The notes below the pieces were generated by a model. That model searched no databases. It was not told the origin of the DNA and saw only the letters and a list, made by a program, of their open reading frames with translations. Below, one piece after another: positions 10,694 to 22,306 of a stretch of DNA of 64,000 nt. Position 1 is the stretch's first letter. Each line of letters begins with the position of its first letter. The position numbers and the translations under genes are program-made. This DNA is from Eutypa lata (lineage: Eukaryota; Ascomycota; Sordariomycetes; Xylariales; Diatrypaceae), in NCBI GenBank assembly GCA_022661535.1, contig JAKULF010000001.1, positions 2,170,001-2,234,000 on the forward strand, in the 5' to 3' direction.

Positions 10694-11336
10694 TTTGTCT
10701 TTTTTATAGAGACGGGGAAATGATTAGAAGCTTTTGATTTGTATTTTTATCCGGAGTCTTAGAGTCATGGATAATTATAGACATGATGGTTTCTATCGCA
10801 GGCAGACCAGGGATAGGGATAGTGGAGAGGGGTGAAATGTGATGAGACTAAGCCAAGAGTAGTACTCTTAACGGGGCTTTTGCTTGAAAGGGGCACTTGT
10901 TTATGAAGGTCAGGGGTATAACCTCCGTGCGAATATCAAAGGTTGCTGGAAGGGATACTGTATCAGGGGCTAAGGCGCTTAATATGTATGCCACTCCGTT
11001 GTATAGGATCGATGCTTGTTTTTAAAGCCACCCCATTGAGCATGATCAACAATTTTTGTTCCGAACCTTCATATCGATGATGCCAAACCAACCCTTCAAC
11101 CTTTTTGGTACTGTGCCTGGCTCAGGATTGTTTAGCCTACGAAAATTTACATGATCATCCAGCAAGCAGTATCAAAAAACTCAGCATATACGATCATGTT
11201 TACAAATGAGTGGCTTCATTCAATTTCAGCTATATCCTTCATAAATAACAGCATATCCAAGGCTTTTGAGGGAGTGTGCCAGTATTATCCCACATTCCTA
11301 CCCCAGTGTCAAAAGCAACTAGTGAGTCTCCCATTT
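10694..11336. other. Intergenic spacer
   Basis: About 640 bases upstream of AsaB-like copy 1. A plus-strand frame at 11151-11468 overlaps the small minus-strand gene and shows no domain. The promoter of copy 1 should lie at the left end. Nothing else is recognised. Confidence 0.35.
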
Positions 11337-11528
11337 TCAACCTCCCAGGCCATGTTCGTCCTTTTCCGTCTTCAAACGGAGAATCCCATTTTCTCCCACA
11401 TCCTCGGCAGGGAAAGGCCTAACTTCGGGGTCGGTTATGAATGCCCTCCAAGGTTGGGTCTTAGCTGAAGGTTTGTTGGTGGCTTTAATAGCGTCACTAG
11501 GGACTGGTGAAGGGCGAACAGCGTCCAT
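11337..11528 (-). CDS. Small hypothetical protein, 63 residues (possibly a fragment)
   Basis: A minus-strand frame from an ATG at 11528 to a TGA at 11337 encodes 63 mostly hydrophilic residues with motifs PWRAFITDPEVRPF and EDVGENGILRLKTEKDE. I do not recognise the family. Support comes from context: a TATAAAAAGG box about 180 bases upstream (11702-11714), an A-rich leader, and a possible leader intron (about 11588-11545, GTAGGT to GGGTTAG). The end is doubtful: the sequence after the donor-like GGTTGA could be an intron, but I found no convincing second exon. It may be a short real gene or the first exon of a decayed one. It sits between the two AsaB-like paralogues on the same strand. Confidence 0.35.
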   Translation of the reverse strand: MDAVRPSPVPSDAIKATNKPSAKTQPWRAFITDPEVRPFPAEDVGENGILRLKTEKDEHGLGG

Positions 11529-11701
11529 TATTTCTGAGGTTCTAACCCAATGTTAATCGTAAGTTCAGGGTTCAAGAAAGGAAATACCTACGACTTCGAT
11601 TGATAATGCAATGAGATCTCTTGTTTATTGGTTGGTAATGTTGTGTAGTTGAAGGTGTTAATGGTGAAGGATGCATGTACATCATCATGGTGGACAAAGT
11701 C

Positions 11702-11714
11702 TGCCTTTTTATAC
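11702..11714 (-). promoter_or_regulatory. TATA-box candidate for the 63-residue gene
   Basis: The minus strand reads TATAAAAAGGCAG, about 175-185 bases before the ATG at 11528, which would leave a leader containing a possible short intron. Only the match to the eukaryotic TATA consensus supports it. Confidence 0.35.
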
Positions 11715-12169
11715 CGTTATTCATGACTTGATATCTTTATATCCTGAAATATTCGACATGCATTAAGGACTTGTAGGGATCTGATATATAGGATGTCTTG
11801 CTTTTTACGAGGGTTCTATTGGCCTTCCAACATGCTGGGGTGCTCCGCGTGCACAGGGGGAAGGGAGAATGCTAGGTGCACTTACTAATCCATTCACGAA
11901 TCATTAATACAATACTACAGGGTAAAGCGCGCCGTCGGCCGCATTAATATAATATCCTTGACATATGCATATATAGTGAAAGAGTATGAACCAATAAAGT
12001 TGGTATTGAGCACTGCACCCCGCCTTGATTCCACAGTCTACCTAACTCCTATAGATTGCGTGCTTGCGATAAAAGGAACATAGAATTAAGAAATAGTCAA
12101 TCAAGAACTATAGAACAATGGGGTTAGGGTTCGTCGCTATCACCAGACTTGTCCTTCAACCGACTCCAC

Positions 12170-13352
12170 TCAAGCAATATCTCGCGACGGTGAGAAAAGG
12201 ATTATCCTCAATTCCACACTTTCCCTCGGCGCAAAGGCAGTCCTGTCATTATGCATTTTTGCCGACGTATGCGGGCAAACTCCAATAGGTTAGCAGTAAA
12301 CGTCAGCATCTTGGCCAACGTGACGTACTTACATGGTGCCCCCGGCTGCGGTTCGCTGTCATAACTGATGAACAACGTCGCCTCATTGGCCTTTTGGTGA
12401 TCAATAAAGTACCAGTCATAATGTGCTCTCGGCTTTAACATGTAAACCTCGCCAATATATTCAGTTGAGACGCGGTCAACGGCGACTAGGTCAGATGGTT
12501 TGACAGTGGAGAAGTCGCAATATATCAAGTCGCTGTCTTGGACAGTGTCGAATGGTCTCCAGACGCTACCAACCGGTCAAATTAATCTCTAGGTAGTATG
12601 AAACATGATGGAATGCTCGAGCCGGGCGACTTACTTTACAATTCGCATTCTCCAATTCCCATTCAGGTACTTTTCAGCTTCGTCCTCGGTCAAATGTCGT
12701 CTGGCACGTCTCGCAGCTCCGTCGGGGGTAAGATCTGACACGGCCACAAATCAGTATTGGCATTGTGCCCAACTGTCGCAGGAGACCAACCGATATGAGC
12801 TACCTCCGCTGGTGTATCAGGTCTCTCAGAAGTCCCTACAGGACTATTCTGCTGCGTATCTTCCTTTGAACCACTTGAGCGAAACTGTCGCATACATTAG
12901 CCAAATATAGAATATGCAGGATTAAATTCACCTACCCGGCAGTCGTAGCATAGTGCAAACGATGCTTCAAGAAGGCTCTTGGCCATCTGTGTCACATTCT
13001 CTATGTACTCCTGTTTCTGTGGTCCTCGGACATCCAAGTCTGTGATATATGGCGGAACCTCCATTACTTGAAAGCCATGCTCTGCAACGGAGAGCTGAGC
13101 TTCTTTCCCCCGTAGGTTGTACAGAGGTACCTGGCGGACTGCTTGATACTGTATATTGCTACGTGGGATCTCGAGATTATGTGTTGGTAGGCCAGAGATA
13201 TGATAAGGTTTCGCTGTATCATATTCTGGGGAGTCTCTCAGGAACTGAAGATCGATATGCGAATACGCTAGGGATGGAAAACGTTGACGTAAAGCCATGA
13301 TTGGAAAGCCACAAAGCAAGGTGTTGGAATATGAACACAAATAGTGAAACAA
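12170..13352 (-). CDS. AsaB/CmcJ-like putative Fe/2-oxoglutarate oxygenase, copy 2
   Basis: Five exons by eye: 13352-12936, 12884-12791, 12734-12635, 12565-12333, 12279-12170, totalling 954 bases (317 residues; 299 if the second Met at 13298 is used). Motifs parallel copy 1: CYDCR at the end of exon 1, AHIDLTPDGAARRARRHL with HxD, INVWRPF-type junction (here IVNVWRPF), LIYCD, DLVAVDRV, WYFIDHQ, and the tail CPHTSAK then SVELRIILF. The HxD is created by the exon 2/3 splice (donor GTTGGT at 12790), which supports that weak-looking donor. The final exon is 110 bases in both paralogues. The likely role is hydroxylation or desaturation of a secondary metabolite, by family knowledge; the substrate is unknown. 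The copies differ widely in sequence, so the duplication is old. Confidence 0.85.
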
Positions 13353-13843
13353 ATGATTCAGCGCCAGCGTGCGCGTTATGCTATAAGATATCCTACGACT
13401 GAATGAGGCATTAAGAGTTGGAGTTACGAAGTGATGTGCTACCTTTAAAATAAATGCTATCGTTGGATAGATCTATAGCATTCATATAAACCCTAGTAAT
13501 ACTACAGGAAGCTTCATAGCTAAATAATCTAACCACGATTAGCGATTAATATTTTTCGAGGAATAGATGTCGCTTCAGATATAGAAATTGTCAAACTATT
13601 TCATATTAATAGCTAGGTAGTTGTAAGTACGTCGCAGTGTCATTGTTTCGTCTTGAAGACATATACACATATACATTAACCTCTAACATTAAAAGGGGTT
13701 GATCAAAGAAAACAGCGGTTCTCAAGATGAACATCTCATTAACATTAAAAATTCGGTGCTGCAGGCTATCTGTGTGGATTTCGAGACAACACTTTGATTC
13801 TTAGGTCATTGAATTTTACTCCAAGGCAGGCATCTTCAATTTA

Positions 13844-14765
13844 TTACATGAACAGAAATATTCTAATAGAATACAGTGCACAAACCAGTAAAAGCCCAAC
13901 AAGAAGGTGCCTGACTATCCCTCCCACAATCTGCTTCCTATTCCTTGTTCGACAACGCGCCACAAAGCTCTCGGCATCATTGACATGGGGAAAGGAATCG
14001 AATGGCACAGGATCCCCAAGGAACTTGCAAAGCGGATCCCAGCCTTGTTTGACGTTGTACTCCAAAAGCCTCTCCCTGGGCACTAGACTCCTGATTTTCC
14101 TATAATGCTCATGATAGATCGCTTTACCCCTATTCGGGAAATCGTCTTCGAAGAACGTCTCGAAGAATTTCCTCAACATGGGGTAGTACATGCCTGCCGC
14201 CGGATCTAGATACGACGCTACCCTGAGTTCTACGTCCGTGACGCGCCAGTAGACCGTCTTGAGGACAGAGGCATGCCACGAGTCTACATCTCTGCCCGGT
14301 AGTATGACTTTGGCTTCTGGATATGCGGCGAGTAGGTCCTCGCTGAAGGCAATGGCAGGCCAATCCGCTACGGCCTTTGATGTAGGTGTCAGCTTTCTAG
14401 ACTTCGAGGTGCCATGGTCAGAAAGGAGAGACTCACCTGACAGTGGCCAAGGAGTTGATCCCATTCTTGACGGCCAAAAGTGCCTATCCCATCATATTTT
14501 GCCTCGAAGGCCCGCTGCCACAAGAGACAATCGAGAGGGTTCTCGACGCTCGCGCTCATCATATGATAGGTATCCTCATATCCTGTATCATACGGTGAGT
14601 GGTCTGGCCACACTCGTATTCTGGGTCTTACTCACCTAACCGTTTCAATGCTTGTCGAAGGGCTTATCACATGAGAAAATCGTTAGGAACTGACATGATC
14701 AACGCTATGACCTAACACTTACATGCTGTTCCCGTTCTTCCCATCCCAAGGACCAGAATGCGCAT
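13844..14765 (-). CDS. Sulfotransferase-like P-loop protein with C-terminal membrane anchor
   Basis: Four exons: 14765-14723, 14662-14636, 14582-14437, 14374-13844, totalling 747 bases (248 residues). The protein starts MRILVLGMGRTGTA, a P-loop-like PAPS-binding turn as in the fungal Sulfotransfer_4-type family. It continues with LKRLGYEDTYHMM, the DWPAIAFSEDLLAAYPEAKVIL core and GRDVDSWHASV, the usual conserved blocks. The last about 25 residues (IVGGIVRHLLVGLLLVCALY) form a hydrophobic helix, suggesting a tail-anchored membrane protein. Many members of this family are annotated only as P-loop NTPase and sulfotransfer is unproven. It lies between the AsaB-like genes and the RiPP locus and could belong to either. 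The start is the first Met, just before the P-loop. Confidence 0.8.
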
Positions 14766-17292
14766 GGGTACCACCCGGCCTCGTCCTCGATGGTCGATGC
14801 CTCTCTGGCCCAATAGAAGTGGTATATCTGAAAGAGGACTGCCTATCATATTGAGTACTTATTCCTTGCACCAAAACAGTAATGATTCTGTCTTAATCCT
14901 ATTCAATCTTCTTGGACCTCTAATAGATCGTAATAACTAGAAGATTAAGGGTGATGCTACTACCAACCTCCCCTTTCAAGCTACTTGCCTCGCAAATCCG
15001 ATCTCGGCTGAACATCACCATCCAGCTATTTGCCGTGATGAAGTCCCCTGTAACCCCTCGCTTTAATCTTGCCTAGATATCCCGCCCATCTTCTCTCTCA
15101 GCTCGCCATGAGATAGACATATGTTGCCATATCTGCATCTGCAAGAGCATCCAGTATGTAGTTCACTAGAATAGGCATCTTCACACATTCGGGCGTCTAG
15201 ATTGTCAGTGTATCCCTCCATTGGGAAACTTGTACAACACTTTGCATGAAGCTTTAATCGGCTATGAGTATCACGCGTCCTCGTAACCGGCTTCCACCCG
15301 ATGTAACCTGGGCAACTTCAATAGTGTAGGCCGAGGGAGGACGGTATATCCCTGCGCACCTCACGGTCGAGGTCATAGGATTCGAAGATAGCTGCGGAAG
15401 AAAATATGCACCGCTTTGGTTCTGTACGTCACATTCCAAGGCAATTCAGGGTTGTGATTCCATGCAGATATGTGTGGATTATATCTGTAACTAGTAATTA
15501 CTATATTCAGTCAGCAGTGCATCGATACAGATCTGCATGCATTCCACCTGCGGTGAAGCTGCAGTCGTTGCGAGGACTTACATTGAATCGGCGTTCCATA
15601 GATAGATGCGGCAGGTGACCGATCGCAACCGTCAGGGGTCTACGTATAATTCCTATACTTAGGGGTATGAATGGCAAACTGCAGGTGTGTACCTAGAAGT
15701 ATATATATTTGTTACATTACTGTACACCTACACCTCCTCGGCATTCCCATGCAAGCGCAGATCTGTCATGTACTAAGGCTGTCCCCACACACCCCCTGTG
15801 CAGCAATGCAACGTTAGCTCCCTTGTCAGGTATTCTCCATCTTCCTTATATTGATCAATAGACTCACGCCCATTACCAAAATAAGACCAGTCTTGGGTTC
15901 CCATGTAAGGCTGATCTGCACGAATGCCGGAAGATATTGTACTACATAAGAGTCCCTGCATGAGGGTGCTATAAGTAGCCGAGATCCCCCAGGGCAGTTG
16001 ATTGGATGTTTAATGCGAATAAACTAATGCGCATCCTTCGGCAAGAACTACAATTAAACCTGGTAGCTGCATGAAGAATATGCGGCTCAACTAAGCGAAC
16101 TTCAGATTGAAAAATGGTTTGGAAATTGCGCCATTCTTACTCCGAATAACCTCACTTTTACCATCTCGAGCTTGACCTAAATTAACTTAGCACTTACACG
16201 TATACACAAGTGGAGATATTCAGTTTGATAGGAAAATGCGTTATCTCATCAACAACCACATCAATGATTTCAAGTTACGGCTTCTACCGGTGGCAAGAAC
16301 TAGTGATCGACTAAACGGCATATCCTACCTAGGTCCCTACCCCGTTATCATACATATATACCCAGTCACCAGATTCTTTTCGCATCAGGTGGTTTAAGAG
16401 CACGGCTTTTCAGAACAGCTAAGATCCATTAGGCAGGTTGGATGTTACAGGAAACGCTATCTAGCACGTAGACTTGAAGTAGTTATCCAGTGTAAGTGGC
16501 GTGGCGATACGTACAAGATCGCTCTTCTCACCAGCGTTTGGTCTTAAAACCGTCTCGGGCACAAATCGAATCAACGGTGGCCTCCTCGAGCCTTTGGGCG
16601 CTCATCTGTCACACGCCGCAACTCAGCATACACCTAGAACAAATGCAAGACGAATTGAAAGGTGGACCTACGATGCAAACCAAGGGGTGAAGCGGGGAAA
16701 GGGGGGGGGTGGGTTCGTGAACGGACTTTAGGAAAGCAAAGAAAAAGACCGTCTTGAGGCCGAACGGAACAGGTGGTCATGGTATCAAATTAGGTCAAAT
16801 GTATAGCTTATAATTTTATAGGACATATTCATCCACATGATTCTTGTAAGGCTTGGATCTTTGAAGCTCAAGATGCTATGGACTCTATTACATCATACCC
16901 CCTTTATAGGCATGTAGATATAATTAAATGTGAGGTAGAAGTAACGGGTGATAAACAACCATGATTAGAAGACGAGGCACAGGACAAAGCACATTCTCAA
17001 GAAATATTAAACAAGTCAAAAAATATGACACGTAGTAACATTATAGGAAATGTTCATTCATGTTATTCTTGTAAGCCTTAGGACTTGAAACTCGAGATAC
17101 CATACTATAGACTGTACTATAACACGACCAACCCCTGAAAACCCCACATCTACGAAGATTTAATATAGCGTTGTGGATGCAACAATGCACAGAACGTGAC
17201 GATACTTTAGAATATCAAGCATTCAACTAAGAGAAATCCGGCTCCCAAGAAGCAGCTTTCTCTTCCATCTCCAAGGATCGCAAAGGACACCC
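14766..17292. other. Long intergenic region with a diverged 100-base direct repeat
   Basis: About 2.5 kb between the sulfotransferase-like gene and the first UstYa-like gene. No frame here has domain character. Segments 16818-16900 and 17043-17125 are clearly related (ataggaNatNttcat, attcttgtaag, then a gaactcgagata-like and an actctattac-like block in the same order). A run of ten G residues is at about 16699-16708. The rest appears to be non-coding. Confidence 0.5.
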
Positions 17293-18415
17293 TCAGCCGA
17301 CCACTGGATCTGGGTAAGTGGCCTCAGGCGCCTCATCCAGCAGACCGACAGGTCGCTCCAGGACATTGATCTGTGAGGTGACATTGTGAGCGCTTCGCCA
17401 CTCCTCAATCTTATCCCACTTCTGGCACGAGTGCATGCTCTTGAAACTGGCCTTGGGTGCTGCGTGGCCCTTCTTCCAGTTATAGGTGATGACCGAGACG
17501 TCCCCAGAGCACATGATGGCGTTCCGGAGCATTTCCACACAATGCACTGCGTCACTGTTAGAGTAAAACTCGACTTGGTCATACTTCGACCGAGATCTTG
17601 TAACTTACTCAGATGGTCTTCTACAGGGTCTTCATCCATGAATATGTCGTCTCCGTGGTCTCTGTAGTACTCATAGTGAAACCATAGACCTTTACGGAGC
17701 GCATCCTATTGCCAACGTCAGTAATTGGGTGAAGTTAGATGTTATAATGTCGGAAGTCAAACTCACAACACAATGAATCTGGTGAGTCGACGCAAGAGTT
17801 CCAACGTAGCGGCCGTGGGGATCGTGCGTCAACTGTATGCCCGTCTCAGGACTGTCGTTGACTTCGACGAATTCCTCTAATGTTAAGGGGAATATGGCAC
17901 CGGCTATTGCACTACACATTAATATTTCTTACCGTATGGGAATCGCCAGCTGGCACTCACTGTTCACAAGATCGCGCCATAACTGATCAGTCACTACACC
18001 CGGAGGTGCGATATAGGGCGACGTTAGGGAAAACGGGCGTAGCTCTTTCTCGATTACGCCGATTGCCGGTGCTACATCGCCAAACTTAGTCAGAGATTCG
18101 ATTTGTAGAAAGATGGACTCAGAACTCACATGGAGGAAGAGGATCCTTCGTGTCCTTCGCATGATGTCCGGTGTACCACAAGACAGTTGAAGTAACCAAC
18201 GCCACAGTGCTGAAGGTACTCAGGATAAGGTTGATTATCAGTAGACGTCTCGAAGTCAGGTTGATCCAGCGAGACTTCTTTCTCATATGCATCACCCCGC
18301 CATTGAACTGGCGGAGGAGCGTTTCCTCTTCAAGCTTCTCGTCGCTGCTGAAGCTTGACTTGTCGGAATAGTCCGGGGGGTCGACAGAAGTACGGCGGTG
18401 GTCTGCCATATCCAT
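17293..18415 (-). CDS. UstYa-like (DUF3328) oxidase, paralogue A
   Basis: Five exons: 18415-18130, 18071-17961, 17876-17767, 17705-17609, 17546-17293, totalling 858 bases (285 residues). One membrane helix is at about 57-80, after a Ser/Asp-rich cytosolic N-terminus. The body shows the family pattern SPAIGVIEKE... SPYIAPPGVV, then two HxxHC motifs: HQIHC (164-168) and HLMHC (200-204). The second is completed by splicing of exons 4 and 5. DUF3328 proteins, known from ustiloxin, cyclochlorotine and phomopsin clusters, are membrane-bound, probably metal-dependent oxidases that cyclise, hydroxylate or chlorinate peptides. It is the leftmost of five paralogues around the repeat precursor and is divergently transcribed from paralogue B. 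The start is the MDMADH Met; an in-frame Met farther upstream at 18631 would add 72 atypical residues. Confidence 0.9.
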
Positions 18416-18945
18416 GATGATGGTGGGATGATACGTCAATGATAGTAAAATGATAGTGTGAAAGAAAGAGAAGTTCGGGCTGAGAGAGGCGGTTGACTTG
18501 GAAGAGAGGAAGAATAGATCACGCTTGCAGAAATACCAGCCAAAGTCGGGGGACAACAGATACAACGATCGTCTACGGAGGTATGCTAAGTAGCCTAGAT
18601 AATTCAGGGTAAGAACAGAGGGGCACCCCATTCAAAGTCGAAGAATGTTGCGATGTAGCAACCTATAGTCAGATGGAACCCCGTAAATTGCATAGCGGTA
18701 GGCGGGGAGGTATGCATCGAGTAACCAGGTAGATGATAGGACATGCAAGGTTCTCTCCACAGAGCTATACTACCCATCCCCACCCAACTGACGACTGGCT
18801 CCCATGCCAATACTAAGGACCATTCTACGAGTCTTTCTAGGTTTTCCAATATCCCACAAGTTCCTATCATTTTTTGCTATTCTGTTTCCCGAGACTTTCA
18901 TCACTAAGTCATTTTTTCTCTTCCCCTATACAGAAAACACCCATC

Positions 18946-19845
18946 ATGGCATACTCACCAGTACAGGCCGCCCAATCCGATGACTATCTCGACAAAGAGT
19001 CGGAAGATTTATACATCCCCAAGCGCCGAAGCGCTCTGCGAAGAGTGCTATTTTATTCCCTAGTTCTTCTTTTCGCCGGCGGCGGCTGGTTCTTAGCCCT
19101 AGACTTCTACCACCGCCCTCGGTTCGTCAACTATCCGGGCTTATCCTCGCCACATCCCTTCCCACCTGAGGTCTTCACCCGGGTGAAGAGAGTCTTCGAA
19201 CCCGATTCGAGATATATCGGTCCCTCGAACCAGACTCATCAAAACTGGGACCATCTTGTTGCAGGTAAGAAAGCGCAGGGTTTTTGAAGCCTCTTTTTTT
19301 CTCCCGAAGTAACGCTAAAGCGCCGTCACTAGCTCACGATGCACTCTATATCCACGACCCGGAAACGTACGGATTCATAGAGGGAAGCGGCCCTCCTTTC
19401 CACCACGAGAACATGGCTCGTCCTGCCCCACCGAAGTTCTACGTCGTGTCCCTACTACATGAAATGCACTGCTTAGTAAGCCCCGGACATACAGCCCTAA
19501 CTGGCATTTTCGCCCTGATACTAATAACTCAATTCGTATCCTTAGAATTTGATACGCTTCCATTACTGGCAAGTGAAAGGTGGACACCCAGTCCTTAATA
19601 ACGGCTATTCCGAAGCATCATGGGATGCGCACGTCGACCACTGCTTTGAGTATCTGCGACAGGCTATCTCGTGCGGCTCTGCTTTCACCGTCGAGGGCCA
19701 CTCGCCTCTCGTCGTTGAAGGGGAGCACGGCGAGGCGTCCACTGTGACTGGGTGGGGCATTGAGCATGATTGCATCAATTTCGAGGCCCTGCGCGCTTTT
19801 CAGATCGAGCAGGAGAGGATTTATAACACCACTTGGCAGACGTAG
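18946..19845 (+). CDS. UstYa-like (DUF3328) oxidase, paralogue B
   Basis: Three exons: 18946-19264, 19333-19475, 19546-19845, totalling 762 bases (253 residues). A short cytosolic N-terminus (MAYSPVQAAQ) precedes a single membrane helix at about 33-52. The lumenal part has PPEVF, DSRYIGPS, HEMHC (149-153) and HVDHC (183-187), then EYLRQAISCGS and a C-terminal GWGIEHDCINFEAL block typical of UstYa-type members. This paralogue is the closest in layout to paralogue E (shared ERYIG/SRYIG, HVDHC and GWGxxxxCxN). The start is chosen at 18946 rather than 18874, because the extra 24 residues lack family similarity. It is divergent from paralogue A, with about 530 bases between the two start codons. 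It probably forms an ether or C-O link in the ribosomal peptide, by family knowledge. Confidence 0.9.
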
Positions 19846-20409
19846 GTTTGGTGTAATACCTAACCCGCGACGTGCATTGGTGTAGAGGATGGTTATGTGT
19901 TACCTAGGTAGCTTTGCTAGAACCAATATCAATAAGCTTGGCAATGGACTCTCCATAGTCTCTCATACAGAGTTCGAGTTGAACCATTGATCAAGTCTAC
20001 ATCGGAAATATCGACGGTGATGTCCACGTCCCTCAGACATTATAAAAAACATAATTTGCCGTAGCCCGAACATATTGCCTTTCAAAATTTTTGAGTAGAC
20101 ATGGTAACTAACATGTGACGTTGTGTTATGTGTAGGTGGATCGCATATTAGAGGTATTGGATCAGGTATTTCTGCAGGGAGCTAAGGATGACCTTCCCCG
20201 CCCCCTATCAGCCCCTATCTACAGCCTATGATTTTATACTAGCTACAGCATCGGAAAAGCACCATAGCATGATGTAACAGGGGTCACAATGATGAGATGC
20301 CAAAGCCAGCTTGATTGATATTTATATATGTTTATATGTGGATTTTGGCAAATCCCGACCTTTCGACTACTATGGAGTGAACTTGCAGTGTATGTTGTAG
20401 TAACCAGAG
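19846..20409. other. Convergent 3' spacer
   Basis: About 560 bases between the ends of UstYa-like paralogue B (plus) and the MFS transporter (minus). It contains a perfect 10-base palindrome TACCTAGGTA (19901-19910). No gene is seen. Confidence 0.4.
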
Positions 20410-22306
20410 CTAGAGCTTATCACTCCCTCGAGCCTTCAGGCCACTATCCTCAACGTTGTCCTCATCAGGTAGAATGATTTCGTGTCCAGAACCCTCACGT
20501 ATCACCAGCGATGCCAACCAGCCAACAAATGCAGTGCCCGAGACTACCCACCAACTGAGGCCGATTGCCCCATTTGCAAACGCGATTCCATGGACTAGAT
20601 TTCCAATTTATTAATACTTAGCAAGATTCTGATGAAAAGCAAAGCACGCTGGGTATGGATATGTAGGTAGGCTTACGAAATCCCGCACAAATGGGGCCGA
20701 GCGTCCGAAACGCAGCTGCCGTAGCTTGTCCGATGCCGTGCACGATGCCAAGCACGGACGGATGCGGCGAGCAATTGTTCAGCAAAGTGATGGAGGCGGG
20801 CACGCAAAATATGCGACCTGTGCTATGCACGAATAGTAAAACCAGGATGCAAGCCCAGGTAACAGCCGACGTGCCCGCCATGATTACCAGAAAGGGCGAA
20901 ACGGCGTAGACGAGCGGGAACAGGAGCGAAAACAAACGGTAGCACTTCAATGTGCCAAATCTCTTGTGGACGACAGGGTAGAATAGAAATTGGAGCAAGA
21001 GACCGGCCAGTCCGGCAAATGCCATTGTGTACCCAAGGCTTTGTGGTGATAGGCCGAGGCCGCCTTTAAACCTTTGATTAAGATCAGTTACAGCGGTGCT
21101 GGACTCCCTAGGGCTCGAGAGCAGGAGAGTCCAAGCGCTGCCGAACGCGCTAAGCAAGTCGTAAGCTTTATGGTGGTTTATTGAACGGATAAATATTCAG
21201 GTGACATACCCTAGATGGAATTCGAAAAAGGCCTGAGATACCATGGTTAGGATGACGTTGGATGTCCAAATCCGGCGAAACGGTAGCCTTGGTCTTGGAG
21301 GTGGGATTTCCAAGGGCTCTTTCTCGTTAAGTCCTACACTCTCAGAGAAAGATTGGTCATGATCTTCTAATAAGGGGGCATAATTTCCATTGCCAACACC
21401 CTTATCCGAGTGAATGATCCTCATTAGGTAATACAACGCACGTCTCGCAAAATGAAACTTCAATGTAGGATCGAACCCCTCAAGAGTCTACCGCAGGTTA
21501 GGATTGTACTTCCAAAGATGAACATGACTAAACATACCTCTCTGAGTATAAAGACAACAGTAATGGATATTAGAATTAAAAGCAGTGCGCTGAGCAGAGC
21601 TGGAAGGCCGTAGGGATGACGTCTCAACCATTGAACGTGACCAAGAGCATTGGGATAAGTTGTTGCGAGATCTGATAGCCAGCCAGCGAAGACTTTGAAA
21701 ATGGTCAGTCATTCCTAGAATCGAAAGTTTCTAAGTAGGAAGACACGAACCTGGTCCAATGAGGGCCGCCACGCTGAAGCTTGCAGGTAGCAGCAAAAAG
21801 GCTCGGGACTGATGCCTCTTGTGCCGTATAACTTCAGACATCATAGTTCTTCTGTTTGACTTTAACATCAGCTACATATTCAGTGTTGGAGCCACCAGTC
21901 CATCCGTCTATCTCACTTACGTCACTCCAACCGTCCCATTCATTGCGCCACCTACGGCGCGAAAAGCCACGACGCAGACAAAGGAGGTAGAAAAGGCCAC
22001 GCCGATACAAGAGAGGCTTGTGCCCAGCAAGCCGATCAGCATCACGTTCTTCCTCCCGCCCCATTTCGCATCCGCGATGTATCCCCATGGGATCGCGGTG
22101 CAGGACTGGCTCGCGGTGAAACTGGCCAGCGCCACTCCGGTCTGCCAGGACAACGCCTGCTCGGTTGCCGAGGGGTCAAAGGACTTCAGCTGGTAGTAGC
22201 AGACTGTCTGGAAGGACACCATCTGGAAGAAATCGACGATGCGGCATAATGTCAAGACTGCGAGCTGGTCCTTGTGCGGGAGGCTCTTCCACGTGTCTGC
22301 TGTCAT
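20410..22306 (-). CDS. MFS transporter (12-TM), candidate cluster exporter
   Basis: Multi-exon gene beginning MTADTWKSLPHKDQLAVLTLCRIVDF at 22306. Clear exon ends: exon 1 ends at 21921, exon 2 ends at 21751, and further exons start at about 21691, 21487 and 21165; the stop is at 20410-20412. The first half has the MFS loop GYIADAKWGGRKNVMLIG (motif A, G-x-x-x-D-x-x-G-R-K) and a conserved Arg/Gly helix (FRAVGGAMNG). A hydrophilic central loop (NYAPLLEDHDQS... PPPRPRLPFRRIW) separates the two halves. The C-terminal tail is acidic and cytosolic. The layout fits fungal Zeb2/ZRT-like MFS proteins. It sits between UstYa-like genes B and C, matching the position of UstT-type exporters in ustiloxin clusters, so export of the RiPP product is likely; the substrate is inferred only from location. 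Confidence 0.88.
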
